DNA from: Lachnospiraceae bacterium M18-1
Lineage (GTDB): Bacteria; Bacillota; Clostridia; Lachnospirales; Lachnospiraceae
Reading direction: 5' to 3'
NCBI GenBank assembly: GCA_000403295.2
Contig: KE159605.1
Span: 252,845-316,844, forward strand
Length of the DNA: 64,000 bases
In this document: piece after piece, positions 17,877-26,545 of the stretch
Numbering within the stretch: position 1 is the first letter of the stretch
How the letters are laid out: every line of letters starts with the position of its first letter
Translations under genes and position numbers: made by a program
Notes under the pieces: model-generated
Database searches by the model: none
Seen by the model: the letters and a program-made list of their open reading frames with translations, nothing else
What the model was told of the DNA's origin: nothing

Positions 17877-18941
17877 TTATCCCTCCATCATTTCCATGAA
17901 TCTGTCAAACAGGTATCCCGAATCCTGCGGTCCCGGGCAGGCCTCCGGATGGAACTGGACCGTAAAAATGTTTTTGTCCGTATATTCCAGCCCCTCGTTG
18001 GTGCCGTCGTTTACATTGACAAAGGCCGGAACTGCAATCTTCGGATCTAAATGCTCCATATCTACCACATAACCGTGATTCTGGGACGAAATATAGACCC
18101 GTCCGGTTTTCAGATCTTTCACCGGATGATTTCCGCCCCGATGCCCGTATTTCAGCTTGTGGGTCTCAGCGCCGGTGGCAAGGGCCATGAGCTGGTGTCC
18201 GAGACAGATCGCGAAAATAGGAATATTCGTCTGATACAATTTTTTGATTTCTTCGATAATAGAAACGCAGTCCGCCGGGTCTCCAGGCCCGTTGGAAAGC
18301 ATGATACCGTCTGGATTTGCGGAAATGATTTCCTCCGCGGGGGTGTGCGCCGGATAAACCGTCACCTCGCAGCCGCGTTCATGTAAAGATCTGGCAATGT
18401 TCTTTTTTGCCCCGAAATCGAGAAGTGCTACTTTTTTGCCGTCACCAGAAAGAACCTGCTTTTCCTGACAGGTAACCCTGGAAACAACGTCTCCGATATT
18501 GTAAGCTTTTAATAGAGGAATGATCTCCTCACGGTTGTAATTCTTGTTGGTGGTGATCATACCGTTCATGGTCCCCTTTTCCCGTAAAATCCTGGTCAGC
18601 GCGCGGGTGTCGATTCCTGCGATTCCCGGAATATCCTGTTCCTTCAGAAAGTCCTGAATCGTTCCCTCACAGCGGAAATTGCTGGGGCGGCGGGAGAGCT
18701 CCCTTACGATATAGCCGTCCGGCCATGCTTTCTGGGATTCCATATCCGGCGTGATTCCGTAATTACCAATTAAAGGATAGGTCATCACAACGGCCTGTCC
18801 CGCATAAGAAGGGTCTGTCAGCACCTCTAAATATCCTGTCATAGACGTATTGAATACGATTTCACTGATCATATCTCTTGTGGAACCGATACTTGTACCT
18901 GTAAACACGGTCCCGTCCTCTAAAATGAGAAACGCTTTCAT
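17877..18941 (-). CDS. carA: Carbamoyl-phosphate synthase small (glutaminase) subunit
   Basis: A 354-residue glutaminase subunit. The N-terminal CPSase domain (MKAFLILEDGTVFTGTSIG, FNTSMTGYLEVLTDPSYAGQ) is followed by the class I glutamine amidotransferase domain with the nucleophile elbow FAICLGHQLMALATG and the catalytic His segment near the C-terminus (FHPEACPGP). It supplies ammonia to CarB through the intersubunit tunnel. The open frame extends upstream to 19019, but ATG 18941 follows AAGGTG at a normal distance and starts the conserved sequence. Promoter and a leader of about 110 nt lie upstream. Confidence 0.96.
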   Translation of the reverse strand: MKAFLILEDGTVFTGTSIGSTRDMISEIVFNTSMTGYLEVLTDPSYAGQAVVMTYPLIGNYGITPDMESQKAWPDGYIVRELSRRPSNFRCEGTIQDFLKEQDIPGIAGIDTRALTRILREKGTMNGMITTNKNYNREEIIPLLKAYNIGDVVSRVTCQEKQVLSGDGKKVALLDFGAKKNIARSLHERGCEVTVYPAHTPAEEIISANPDGIMLSNGPGDPADCVSIIEEIKKLYQTNIPIFAICLGHQLMALATGAETHKLKYGHRGGNHPVKDLKTGRVYISSQNHGYVVDMEHLDPKIAVPAFVNVNDGTNEGLEYTDKNIFTVQFHPEACPGPQDSGYLFDRFMEMMEG

Positions 18942-19060
18942 CCATTCACCTTTCCCTTCGTGTGTATTCGTCTTGTAGTAGCAGCCAGCTGCTTTGGACT
19001 CCCTGCAGGAGAGCAGCAATATCCGGGAAATGTAAGTGTCCCCATTCCCAAATTGTAAAG

Positions 19061-19089
19061 ATTATACTACAACTCTTTTGATAATTCAA
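19061..19089 (-). promoter_or_regulatory. Promoter of carAB
   Basis: Reading the minus strand, -35 TTGAAT (complement of 19084-19089) and -10 TATAAT (complement of 19061-19066) are 17 nt apart. This is the only strong promoter-like match upstream of carA. Confidence 0.72.
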
Positions 19090-19192
19090 CTTGTTTTTTT
19101 GGTGGGATTATTTTCGGGTTTAGAAAAGTTTAGAGGTTTATTCCTGCGCAGCTCCTGTCGGCGGTTTCTGTATGTTCTGCTCGATATGAATG

Positions 19193-19238
19193 GGAAAATC
19201 CGGCCTTAGGCGGTAAACCTGTAAAGGCCGGATTTTCC
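19193..19238. terminator. Long hairpin downstream of the ABC permease gene
   Basis: A perfect 15-bp inverted repeat (19193-19207 with 19224-19238) with a 16-nt loop. The arms themselves carry A/T runs, giving a T-run at the 3' base of the stem on either strand. Position just after the permease stop suggests a terminator that also shields carAB. Confidence 0.7.
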
Positions 19239-19263
19239 GATTGCTGCTTTTTGGGAAGGACTT

Positions 19264-19926
19264 CTAATATTCCTTCTTCTTTACGACATGCAGAGAGACC
19301 AAAAGTGAGAGACCCAGGATACCAGCCACAGCCGCACAGAGGAACAGTATCAGAACTGCCGTGTCTGTCCGGGAGACCAGGCTTTCTAATAATGCGGAAA
19401 CATCAACATGGAAATGCCTGGCTAACGCGGTGACTCCAAAGATAACCGCATAAGCAAATCCGATGACCACTATAATTGCAATTCTGCTTTTTTCCGCCTC
19501 AAATTTCAGCTGAAGGGGGATCATAAACGCGTGGACCAGAGCCGAACAAAGGGCACTTGACAGAAGTCCGCCAAGCAGGAGATCCGGATCAAAGGGGACG
19601 CGTCCTGTACAGACTCCGGCCAACAGAAGCACAAAAGACACGGCCAGTGATCCTGCCATAGTAAAGAGCATCAGGAGATACTTTTCTTTCGCATAGCTGC
19701 TCCTGCTGACTGGAAGTGTCAGCAGAAAACTCATCCCGTTAGAGTGTTGGTCAAAAGGGATCGTAGACACGGATGCAAAAGAAAACATGATGGTGATGTA
19801 GCCGGCGATGAACAGGATGCTGCTTGTATTAGAATACAAAAATACCAAGGAGATAAAAACGGATATAACAACCAGCATCTTCTGCTTCTTTAATAATTGA
19901 AAATCTTTGATCAATAATCCTTTCAT
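19264..19926 (-). CDS. ABC-2 type transporter permease
   Basis: A 220-residue membrane protein with six hydrophobic segments (about residues 18-38, 42-60, 92-112, 125-145, 160-178 and 190-212), matching the small ABC-2 permeases that pair with GntR-controlled ATPases. The N-terminus MKGLLIKDFQLLKKQKMLVV is a typical amphipathic lead into the first helix. The substrate is unknown; such exporters often deal with cell-wall-active peptides or lipids (inference). It is the last gene of an operon GntR-ATPase-permease, 70 nt after the ATPase, and has AAAGGA before its ATG. Confidence 0.83.
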   Translation of the reverse strand: MKGLLIKDFQLLKKQKMLVVISVFISLVFLYSNTSSILFIAGYITIMFSFASVSTIPFDQHSNGMSFLLTLPVSRSSYAKEKYLLMLFTMAGSLAVSFVLLLAGVCTGRVPFDPDLLLGGLLSSALCSALVHAFMIPLQLKFEAEKSRIAIIVVIGFAYAVIFGVTALARHFHVDVSALLESLVSRTDTAVLILFLCAAVAGILGLSLLVSLHVVKKKEY

Positions 19927-19996
19927 AGCTTATGTTCCTTTCTTTTTATTGATAGATTGACAGTCCATATTCCTGGCAGCCGATCGGTTTGCTCTT

Positions 19997-20848
19997 TTAT
20001 CCGTACACTTTCCCGCAGATCATCATCAGGATCAGCTCGTCGATGGTGCCTTTTTCCACTGTGACCTCCGGGTGGTTTTCCATATAGAACTGCTTCTGAT
20101 TGGTCAGGCAGCTGTATCCGAAGATTTCCTTTTTATATCGGAGGATATAGGATTTATCCAGCGCCCCATATTGTTCCTCCGTCATCTTGAGCAGGGCGTA
20201 GTCGCTAAGCAGCACGTCCGTGTCCTCATGGAAGATGATCTTGCCCTCATCGATCATATACAAGTCGTCGCAGAAGCCCTCCAGATCTGCGGAAATGTGG
20301 GAGCTGATCAGGATGGAGCGGTCGCCTGGCTCCATATATTCCCGGAGCAGGTCCAGCAGCCGGTCTCTCGCGATCACATCCAGTCCGGCGGTAGGCTCAT
20401 CCAGGATCAGCAGGCGGGCATTGTGGGAAATGGCGGTCAGGACCTGTAGCTTTTGCTTCATGCCGGTAGAAAATTCCAGCATTTTCTTTTTCAGAGGAAT
20501 GGAAAATTCTTCACATTTTCTGAGAAAATCGTCCTTCTGAAAATTCGGGTACATGGCGCAGAGTACGGGAATCAGCTCCTTTACCGTCAGATATCCGCTG
20601 AATCCGGAATCCGACAAGACCGTGCCGATCTGTTCCTTATCCTGCAGAGACAGTGATCCGGACGGCTTTTTGAATATCTGGATGGAGCCGCCCTCCGGGC
20701 TGATCAGCCCCAGGATTGCTTTAAACGTGGTGCTTTTTCCGGCTCCGTTCTTTCCGATCAGGCCGGTGACGCAGCCCGGGCGGACTTCCATGGAGCAATC
20801 CAGGTCAAATCCTTTATAGTGTTTGGTTACGTGTTCTAATCTTAACAT
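19997..20848 (-). CDS. ABC transporter ATP-binding protein (YtrB-like)
   Basis: A 283-residue ATPase. Walker A GKNGAGKST is at 32-40, the signature reads FSTGMKQ (136-142, a variant of LSGGQ common in this subfamily), and Walker B LLILDEP at 156-162 with the D-loop AGLD. The C-terminal extension of about 70 residues (ALLKMTEEQYGALDKSYILRYKKEIFGYSC) is typical of ATPases that partner ABC-2 permeases under GntR/YtrA regulators. It starts 1 nt after the end of the regulator gene and drives the downstream permease. GGAGG lies upstream of ATG 20848. Confidence 0.9.
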   Translation of the reverse strand: MLRLEHVTKHYKGFDLDCSMEVRPGCVTGLIGKNGAGKSTTFKAILGLISPEGGSIQIFKKPSGSLSLQDKEQIGTVLSDSGFSGYLTVKELIPVLCAMYPNFQKDDFLRKCEEFSIPLKKKMLEFSTGMKQKLQVLTAISHNARLLILDEPTAGLDVIARDRLLDLLREYMEPGDRSILISSHISADLEGFCDDLYMIDEGKIIFHEDTDVLLSDYALLKMTEEQYGALDKSYILRYKKEIFGYSCLTNQKQFYMENHPEVTVEKGTIDELILMMICGKVYG

Positions 20849-20849
20849 C

Positions 20850-21224
20850 TTACTGATCCTCCAATATAATCTGAAATAACTCTGCTATCTCCTGGCTGCT
20901 CATACCGCAGCTTCTGCCTTTCCGGATGGCAATCTCCAGATCGGCCTCCACTTCCTTTTTCTTTTCCTCCAGCATCAGCTCCTGGCCGGCAAGCGTGACA
21001 AAGCTGCCTTTCCCATGTACGGTTACCACAAAGCCTTCCGCATCCAGTGCGTCATAAGCTTTCTTCACGGTCAGAGCGCTGACCTTCAGTTCCTTTGCCA
21101 GAGTACGTACCGAGGGGAGCATGGCCCCCTCCTCCAATTCCCCCTGCATGATGGACTTTTTGATCTGTGAGACGATCTGTTCATAGATGGGCTGCATGGA
21201 AGAATTGTTGATGATGATCTTCAC
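20850..21224 (-). CDS. GntR family regulator, YtrA subfamily
   Basis: A 124-residue repressor. The winged-helix domain covers residues about 8-75 (SMQPIYEQIVSQIKKSIMQGELEEGAMLPSVRTLAKELKVSALTVKKAYDALDAEGFVVTVHGKGSFV). Instead of a ligand domain it has a short C-terminal helical tail, as in YtrA proteins that control ABC transporters. The open frame runs further upstream, but GTG 21224 is preceded by AAGGAGGG at a proper distance and starts the conserved KIIINNSS sequence. It is the first gene of the operon and probably represses it through the palindromic site overlapping its own promoter. Confidence 0.9.
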   Translation of the reverse strand: MKIIINNSSMQPIYEQIVSQIKKSIMQGELEEGAMLPSVRTLAKELKVSALTVKKAYDALDAEGFVVTVHGKGSFVTLAGQELMLEEKKKEVEADLEIAIRKGRSCGMSSQEIAELFQIILEDQ

Positions 21225-21242
21225 TGTTATCCCTCCTTCTGT

Positions 21243-21295
21243 ATAAACAGTATATAACAGATAGAAACTGTTGTCAACTGTTTCATACTGTTTAT
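21243..21295 (-). promoter_or_regulatory. gntR promoter flanked by an 11-bp inverted repeat operator
   Basis: On the minus strand the promoter is -35 TTGACA (complement of 21272-21277) and -10 TATACT (complement of 21249-21254), 17-nt spacer. A perfect 11-bp inverted repeat, ATAAACAGTAT (21243-21253) and ATACTGTTTAT (21285-21295), brackets it, and inner AACAG/CTGTT copies lie between. One half-site covers the -10 box, the expected place for autorepression by GntR. Confidence 0.75.
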
Positions 21296-21315
21296 TGCAA
21301 AAAATGAATGCAGAT

Positions 21316-21528
21316 ACATTATGGTTACAGTTCACACGGCGTCGTGCACCCTGCTGAACGGCGTCCGGCCAATAAAGTTACATTTACAATAATATCCAGC
21401 CCGTCTACACTCCGTTCCGGTCCGTCCTAAACAAGCATTGCTGGCGCTTAGGACCGCCGAAGTCGACTTAAAATGGGCTGGATACTGTTACTGGAGCACC
21501 CAAAGGGTGTGAACAGCAACACATTATT
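21316..21528. mobile_element. MITE-like structured element, copy 1, with target duplication
   Basis: The element proper is 21324-21520 (197 bp). Its ends are GTTACAGTTCACA and, as reverse complement of the right end, GTTGCTGTTCACA (11 of 13 the same). It is flanked by ACATTATG (21316-21323) and ACATTATT (21521-21528), an 8-bp duplication with one change. Inside, ATCCAGCCC (21394-21402) pairs with GGGCTGGAT (21475-21483), and GTCCTAA/TTAGGAC form an inner hairpin at 21424-21454. No coding capacity. Left-end sequence GTGCACCCTGCTG is shared with copy 2. Confidence 0.75.
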
Positions 21529-21642
21529 AGGGTAAAGTGATAAAGTGAAAATAAATTTGTTTCCCTTCGAAAATTTTTGTGTTATAATAGGATAGTTGAT
21601 AATAACTGGAAGTCCTGTTACGGACAATGACAAGGAGTCAAT

Positions 21643-22305
21643 ATGATTAAGGGTGCGATATTTGACGTAGATGGAACACTTTTAAATTCCATGCCTGTCT
21701 GGGAGAACCTGGGCGAGCTGTATCTGCGGTCCATCGGGGTGGAAGCGGAAAAAGGACTGGGCGAGGAGCTGTGTGCCATGAGCCTGCCCCAGGGTGCGGA
21801 TTATCTGATCCAGCATTACCATCTGGGGAAGACACGGAACAAGGTGCTGGACGGTATCAACCAGCAGGTCCGGGAGTTTTACACGGAGAAGGTTCCTCTC
21901 AAGCCGGGAGTGCGGGAATTTCTGGAGGGCTTAAGGGAATACAGGATTCCAATGGTGATCGTTACGACCAGTGACCGGAGCAATGTGGAAGCCGCTCTGA
22001 AGCGTCTGGGTGTTCTGAACTTTTTTGACGGAATGCTGACATGCACGGAGCTGGGAACTGATAAGAACCGGCCGGATATCTATCTGGCGGCATCTCTGCA
22101 GCTGGATACGGAGCCCTGGGAAACCCTTGTATTTGAAGACGCGTACCATGCAGTCCTGACTGCGAAAAAAGCCGGTTTTCAGACCGTGGCCATTTACGAT
22201 GAGGCCAACGACGGGAAGCTGGGAAAGATCTGGAATACGGCGGATATCTATCTGTCCGAATATGCGGACTTTGATATGTTCTGGAGGAGAGTGTCTAAAC
22301 TGTGA
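21643..22305 (+). CDS. HAD superfamily hydrolase (beta-phosphoglucomutase-like phosphatase)
   Basis: A 220-residue HAD-IA protein. Motif I DVDGT (residues 8-12) holds the nucleophile Asp and the general acid Asp. A four-helix cap follows at about 15-80, then motif II TTSD, and the Lys and acidic motifs III and IV in NRPDIYLAASLQL and VFEDAYHAVLTAKKAGF. Closest types are beta-phosphoglucomutase and sugar-phosphate phosphatases; substrate cannot be decided from sequence. The gene overlaps the following permease by 4 nt (GTGA), so the two are translationally coupled and may share a role in handling a phosphorylated metabolite. Confidence 0.88.
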   Translation: MIKGAIFDVDGTLLNSMPVWENLGELYLRSIGVEAEKGLGEELCAMSLPQGADYLIQHYHLGKTRNKVLDGINQQVREFYTEKVPLKPGVREFLEGLREYRIPMVIVTTSDRSNVEAALKRLGVLNFFDGMLTCTELGTDKNRPDIYLAASLQLDTEPWETLVFEDAYHAVLTAKKAGFQTVAIYDEANDGKLGKIWNTADIYLSEYADFDMFWRRVSKL

Positions 22306-23165
22306 AAGAAAAAAAGAAATATCTGGCAGTCGTCTATATCCTGCTTTCTGCTTTTTTCTTTGCGCTCATGAATATGTTTGTGAGATTATCCGGAGATCTG
22401 CCTTCGGTGCAGAAAAGTTTTTTCCGTAATCTGGTGTCCCTTGTATTTGCCGCCGCGATCCTGAAAAAGGAGGGTGTGTGGTTTTCAGGAAAGGGGGAGA
22501 ATATCCGGTATCTGCTGCTGCGGGCGTCGGCGGGAACAGTGGGGATCCTGTGCAATTTTTATGCAGTGGACCATCTGGTGCTGGCAGATGCGTCCATGCT
22601 GAATAAGATGTCGCCGTTTTTTGCGATCATATTCAGCTATCTGATCCTGAAAGAAAAAATCAGGCTTCCCCAGGCGCTGATCGTAGCAGGCGCTTTTGCA
22701 GGAAGCCTTTTGATCATAAAACCGACGGAAGCGGTGTTTCGCTCCCCGGCAGCCCTGATCGGCCTGCTTGGCGGGCTCGGGGCCGGTATCGCATATACGT
22801 ATGTTCGTGTGCTGGGAACGAAAGGGGAAAAAGGACCATTCGTCGTATTTGTGTTTTCCGCCTTTTCCTGTGCGGTCACACTTCCGTACCTTCTGTTTCG
22901 TTTTCAGGCCATGTCTGCGGCGCAACTATTCTGCCTGCTGCTCGCAGGGCTTTCCGCAGCCGGAGGGCAGTTTGCGATTACCGCAGCATATTTTCATGCT
23001 CCGGCAAAGGAGATATCCGTATATGATTATTCCCAGATCCTTTTTTCAGCTGTCCTGGGTTTTTTTGTGTTCGGGCAGATTCCGGACGTGCTGAGCTGGA
23101 CAGGGTATGTGATCATCTGTTCCATGGCCGCGGCCATGTTTTTCTATAACCGGAAGCATGTCTGA
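22302..23165 (+). CDS. EamA/DMT family transporter
   Basis: A 287-residue membrane protein with ten predicted helices arranged as two five-helix EamA repeats; the first begins YILLSAFFFALMNMFVRLSGDLPSVQKSFFRNLVSL and the repeat hinge lies near residue 150. The charged residues after helix 1 and the RN motif in the second helix are typical of drug/metabolite transporters. It starts with GTG overlapping the HAD stop codon. The substrate is unknown. Confidence 0.88.
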   Translation: MKEKKKYLAVVYILLSAFFFALMNMFVRLSGDLPSVQKSFFRNLVSLVFAAAILKKEGVWFSGKGENIRYLLLRASAGTVGILCNFYAVDHLVLADASMLNKMSPFFAIIFSYLILKEKIRLPQALIVAGAFAGSLLIIKPTEAVFRSPAALIGLLGGLGAGIAYTYVRVLGTKGEKGPFVVFVFSAFSCAVTLPYLLFRFQAMSAAQLFCLLLAGLSAAGGQFAITAAYFHAPAKEISVYDYSQILFSAVLGFFVFGQIPDVLSWTGYVIICSMAAAMFFYNRKHV

Positions 23166-23231
23166 GCCGGTCACGGTAAAGGATGCAGGTTTGTCCGGTA
23201 AAAAATCAAAGGAAAGTGGAAGGAAAGATTC

Positions 23232-24026
23232 ATGAATAATGAAAATAAGAATCATGATGCAGCGGTAAAAAGAGCTGCCGCCGAGATGCTCCGGAAGGCA
23301 GATGCCGTCTATATGATCCTGTCTCTGTGCACCAGGATGCCCTATGTCGTATGCGACGAGAAAACCTATGACGATGAGATCCTTCTGTATTTTGAGGAAG
23401 AGGCTGCAAAAGCGGCGGTCAAAAAGCTTCTGGAAAAGAAAGAACCCGTACAGGCGGTGAAGATCGGGAAAAAGGATCTGCTGGCATTCTATGTCAGTCT
23501 GATGCCTCTGGGCGTCAACTGTATTCTTGTGAACCAGGGCACACCTGTAGAAATCCCGATCCAGCTGGATGAGATCATCCGCAGGAAGGAACCGGAAGAA
23601 GAGGGAAAGATGCTGATTGAGAATCCCCAGCTTCATCTGACAGCGCTTTATTTTATGCAGGCGGTACGCAAGGCGCAGAAAGTCGAGCTGACTGAGGAAT
23701 TAAAAGCGCTTCATGAGGAAATGATGGTACATTATCAGCGGGGAACCTATATCATCCCGGTCAAGGAGCAGGCGGGGACGCTGGTGATGAAGCAGAAAAA
23801 CGGACAGGTATTTCAGCCTGTATTTACGGATATCCAGGAGTATAAGAAGTTTTTGAGCATGCAGAAAGAGAAAGGGATCAAGTCGGCGGTACTGCCCTCG
23901 GAGAAGATTCCGGGCCTCCTTGCGCCGGAGACCGCAGGAGTGGTTGTCAATCCCTTCGGCGTGAACCTGCAGCTTCAGATCAGACGGGAGAAGCAGGAGG
24001 TAAGCCAAGACGGGACGGACCTATGA
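23232..24026 (+). CDS. SseB-domain protein of unknown function
   Basis: A 264-residue soluble protein. The C-terminal half (about residues 165-250) matches the SseB N-terminal-type domain: GTYIIPVKEQ, QVFQPVFTDIQEYKKFL and GVVVNPFGVNLQL. The N-terminal part (about 10-140) is a mixed helical region with no family I recognise, containing VYMILSLCTRMPYVVCDEKTYDDEILLYFEEEAAKAAVKKLL, which resembles a second degenerate SseB unit. Function unknown. The start ATG 23232 has AGGAAAG upstream; it sits alone between the EamA and CDF genes on the same strand. Confidence 0.65.
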   Translation: MNNENKNHDAAVKRAAAEMLRKADAVYMILSLCTRMPYVVCDEKTYDDEILLYFEEEAAKAAVKKLLEKKEPVQAVKIGKKDLLAFYVSLMPLGVNCILVNQGTPVEIPIQLDEIIRRKEPEEEGKMLIENPQLHLTALYFMQAVRKAQKVELTEELKALHEEMMVHYQRGTYIIPVKEQAGTLVMKQKNGQVFQPVFTDIQEYKKFLSMQKEKGIKSAVLPSEKIPGLLAPETAGVVVNPFGVNLQLQIRREKQEVSQDGTDL

Positions 24027-24108
24027 TCGTAAAGTTTGTGCTCCCTGCATATACTTTACTATCCTGTGATGATTCGGGGTACAATATCTGTATAAAAAGG
24101 AGCATGAT

Positions 24109-25110
24109 ATGGAACAACATGAAACGATGTCAATGGAGCAGATCGCGATACGCGTATCCAAAACCAGTATCCTTGTAAACACACTTCTGTCCCTGGCAAA
24201 GCTGGCAGCGGGAATCCTGGCTTCTTCGGAGGCGATGATCTCGGATGCGGTCCATTCCGCCTCCGATGTGTTCAGTACCTTTGTGGTCATTATCGGAATC
24301 AAAATGGCCGGAAAGAAAGCGGATAAAGAGCATCCCTACGGGCATGAGCGCATGGAATGCGTGGCTGCGATCCTGCTGGCTGCGGTGCTGGCAGTCACAG
24401 GAGCGGGGATCGGGTTTTCCGGCCTGCGCAAGATTGCAGGAGGATCCTTCGAGCAGCTTGCGGTTCCGGGAGTCCTTGCCATTGCTGCCGCGATCCTTTC
24501 CATTGCAGTAAAAGAGTGGATGTTCTGGTATACCCGGGCAAATGCAAAAAAAATCAATTCCGGCGCGCTGATGGCAGATGCATGGCATCACCGTTCGGAT
24601 TCCCTTTCTTCCATCGGTGCGCTGGCCGGAATTATCGGGGCCAGGCTGGGCTTTCCGGTGATGGACCCTCTGGCGAGCGTGATCATCTGCCTGTTCATTT
24701 TCCAGGCGGCTTATGAAATCTTTAAGGATGCCGTGGATAAGATGGTGGATAAGGCCTGCGACGAGGAGACTGTGGATAAAATCCGGGCCCTGGTAAAGAG
24801 GCAGCACGGAGTGATGCGGGTGGATTCGCTCCAGACAAGGGAATTTGGAAATAAGATCTATGTGGATCTGGAGATTGCGGCGGACGGACATCTGTCATTA
24901 AATGAGTCCCATAAGATCGCGGAGGATGTGCATGACGAGATTGAGAAGACGTTTCCCCAGATCAAGCATATCATGATCCATGTCAATCCTTACATTAACC
25001 GCAAGATGGTGTATGCGCTCCTGGGGGAAGTGGATAACGTGGATCTGGAAGAGGTATATCGGTTATTAAAGGACTATTTGGAGAAGCGAAAGACGGAGCA
25101 GGCAGGTTAG
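24109..25110 (+). CDS. Cation diffusion facilitator (CDF) metal exporter
   Basis: A 333-residue CDF protein with six membrane helices (residues about 20-215) and a cytoplasmic C-terminal domain of ferredoxin-like fold. Metal-site segments are visible: SDAVHSASDVFST in helix 2 and DAWHHRSDSLSS in helix 5 (an HxxxD-type motif), with EHPYGHERME in the loop. The regulatory domain runs from DKACDEETVDKIR through IKHIMIHVNPY. The family exports Mn, Fe or Zn; the DxxHxxxD-like variation in helix 5 is not enough to name the metal. A MarR gene follows 79 nt downstream, and its stop codon lies inside a short repeat. Confidence 0.9.
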   Translation: MEQHETMSMEQIAIRVSKTSILVNTLLSLAKLAAGILASSEAMISDAVHSASDVFSTFVVIIGIKMAGKKADKEHPYGHERMECVAAILLAAVLAVTGAGIGFSGLRKIAGGSFEQLAVPGVLAIAAAILSIAVKEWMFWYTRANAKKINSGALMADAWHHRSDSLSSIGALAGIIGARLGFPVMDPLASVIICLFIFQAAYEIFKDAVDKMVDKACDEETVDKIRALVKRQHGVMRVDSLQTREFGNKIYVDLEIAADGHLSLNESHKIAEDVHDEIEKTFPQIKHIMIHVNPYINRKMVYALLGEVDNVDLEEVYRLLKDYLEKRKTEQAG

Positions 25111-25130
25111 TACATCATTGTATGAATAAC
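25108..25130 (+). repeat. Stop-codon-linked repeat, copy B2 (diverged left half)
   Basis: TAGTACATCATTGTATG and following bases match the left half plus loop of the palindrome at 35620-35662 at 19 of 23 positions. It starts exactly at the TAG stop codon of the CDF gene, as the copy at 35622 does for hydA. Confidence 0.5.
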
Positions 25131-25189
25131 CAGGGCTGCACAGGCACACAGGTTCGTTCGCATCCGTTTCAATGCAAAGGAGGAATCAT

Positions 25190-25624
25190 ATGGAAAGCCG
25201 GAAACAGCCGATCGGATTTCTTGTGAAGCAGATTAATAATGTATTTGAAAAGGAACTGAACGGGAGGCTCCGGACGATCGGCGTGACCTCCTCTCAGTGC
25301 GCGGTCCTGGACTACCTGTTCCATACCAACAAGGAAGAGGTCAGCCAGCGTGATGTGGAACGGAACCTGAACCTGAAAAATCCGACCGTGACAGGGATCC
25401 TAAAACGGCTGGACGAGAAGGGATATATCCTCTGCGTACCCAATGAAGAGGATAAACGGAAGAAAAATATTTATCTGACAGAGAAAGCTTATGATATCCA
25501 GCGGAGGATGGAAGCAGACCGGAAGAAGCTGGATAAGAGACTGACTATGGGAATGACAAAGAAAGAAGTCGCGGCGGTGACCCGGGCGTTGGAGAAGATG
25601 CTGTACAATATTGCAGACCCGTGA
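25190..25624 (+). CDS. MarR family transcriptional regulator
   Basis: A 144-residue winged-helix regulator. The helix-turn-helix and wing are at about residues 40-95 (VTSSQCAVLDYLFHTNKEEVSQRDVERNLNLKNPTVTGILKRLDEKGYILCVPNEEDKRKKNIYLTEKA); terminal helices make the dimer. ATG 25190 is right after AAAGGAGG. The gene lies between the CDF pump and thyA, so it may control the pump or the downstream thyA-folA genes. The C-terminal His and Glu residues of the zinc sensor AdcR are not present, so I do not call it a zinc regulator. Confidence 0.9.
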   Translation: MESRKQPIGFLVKQINNVFEKELNGRLRTIGVTSSQCAVLDYLFHTNKEEVSQRDVERNLNLKNPTVTGILKRLDEKGYILCVPNEEDKRKKNIYLTEKAYDIQRRMEADRKKLDKRLTMGMTKKEVAAVTRALEKMLYNIADP

Positions 25625-25643
25625 CAGAAGGAGGAGACAAACG

Positions 25644-26492
25644 ATGAGCTATGCAGACCGCATATTTATAGACATGTGCCGGGACATCATTGACAACGGC
25701 ACCAGTACGGAAGGGGAGAAGGTACGTCCGGTGTGGGAGGACGGGACCTCTGCGTATACGATCAAACGTTTCGGGGTCGTGAACCGGTATGACCTGTCAA
25801 AGGAGTTTCCGGCCTTAACGCTCCGGCGGACCGGAATCAAGAGCTGCACCGATGAAATGCTGTGGATCTGGCAGAAAAAATCCAGCAATATCCACGATCT
25901 GAACAGCCATATCTGGGACAGCTGGGCGGATGCGGACGGCTCCATCGGAAAGGCCTACGGCTACCAGATGCAGGTGAAGCATCAGTATAAGGAAGGCATG
26001 ATGGATCAGGTGGACCGGGTGATCTACGACCTGAAGCATAATCCCTACAGCCGGAGGATCATGACGAATATCTATGTGCATCAGGATCTTCATGAGATGA
26101 ACCTGTATCCCTGTGCCTACAGTATGACGTTTAATGTGACAAAGAACAGGGACAGTGAGCGGCTGACCTTGAACGGTATATTGAACCAGCGTTCTCAGGA
26201 TGTGCTGACGGCCAACAACTGGAATGTATGCCAGTATGCGGTGCTTTTGCATATGCTCTCACAGGTCTGCGGCATGCAGGCAGGAGAGCTGGTTCATGTG
26301 ATCGCGGACGCCCACATTTACGACCGCCATATTCCGCTGGTAGAGGAATTGATATCCAGAGATCCTCTGCCGGCACCGGAATTTTGGCTGAATCCAGAGG
26401 TCCGGGATTTTTACAGTTTTACACCGGAAGATGTACGGCTCGATCACTATGAAACCCATCCGCAGATTAAAAATATCCCGGTTGCGGTTTAA
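25644..26492 (+). CDS. thyA: Thymidylate synthase (ThyA type)
   Basis: A 282-residue folate-dependent thymidylate synthase. The catalytic cysteine is C157 in LYPCAYSMTFNV, the dUMP-binding arginines lie in NPYSRRIM, and the folate/dUMP segment NQRSQDVLTANNWNVCQYAVLLHM is well kept. The C-terminus ends IKNIPVAV, the usual mobile tail. It converts dUMP to dTMP and produces dihydrofolate, which the next gene (folA) reduces. ATG 25644 has AAGGAGGAG upstream; an in-frame start at 25611 overlaps marR and is unlikely. Confidence 0.96.
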   Translation: MSYADRIFIDMCRDIIDNGTSTEGEKVRPVWEDGTSAYTIKRFGVVNRYDLSKEFPALTLRRTGIKSCTDEMLWIWQKKSSNIHDLNSHIWDSWADADGSIGKAYGYQMQVKHQYKEGMMDQVDRVIYDLKHNPYSRRIMTNIYVHQDLHEMNLYPCAYSMTFNVTKNRDSERLTLNGILNQRSQDVLTANNWNVCQYAVLLHMLSQVCGMQAGELVHVIADAHIYDRHIPLVEELISRDPLPAPEFWLNPEVRDFYSFTPEDVRLDHYETHPQIKNIPVAV

Positions 26493-26545
26493 GAGGTACC
26501 GGGTTTCTGAGAGCGCTCTGTCTTAAAAATGGAGGAAATTAGTCG

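Larger units (their letters stand above)
18942..19263 (-). other. carA leader and intergenic region
   Basis: This 322-nt gap holds the carA promoter (19061-19089), an untranslated leader of about 110 nt containing a self-complementary CTCCTGCAGGAG-like stretch near 19000, and the terminator of the ABC permease gene (19193-19238). I did not find a clear PyrR-type antiterminator/terminator pair or an arginine operator in the leader. Confidence 0.5.
21225..21642. other. Intergenic region between gntR and the HAD gene
   Basis: A 418-nt gap with three things in it: the gntR promoter and operator (21243-21295), a 197-bp structured mobile element with its flanking direct repeats (21316-21528), and the promoter region of the HAD gene, where a -10 TATAAT lies at 21583-21588 but the -35 is poor. 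Confidence 0.7.

Noticed and set aside
25190..25624. MarR gene near znuABC as a zinc-sensing AdcR
   Set aside because: The Cys/Glu/His ligand set of AdcR is not visible in the C-terminal helices, and thyA and folA lie between it and the znu genes.
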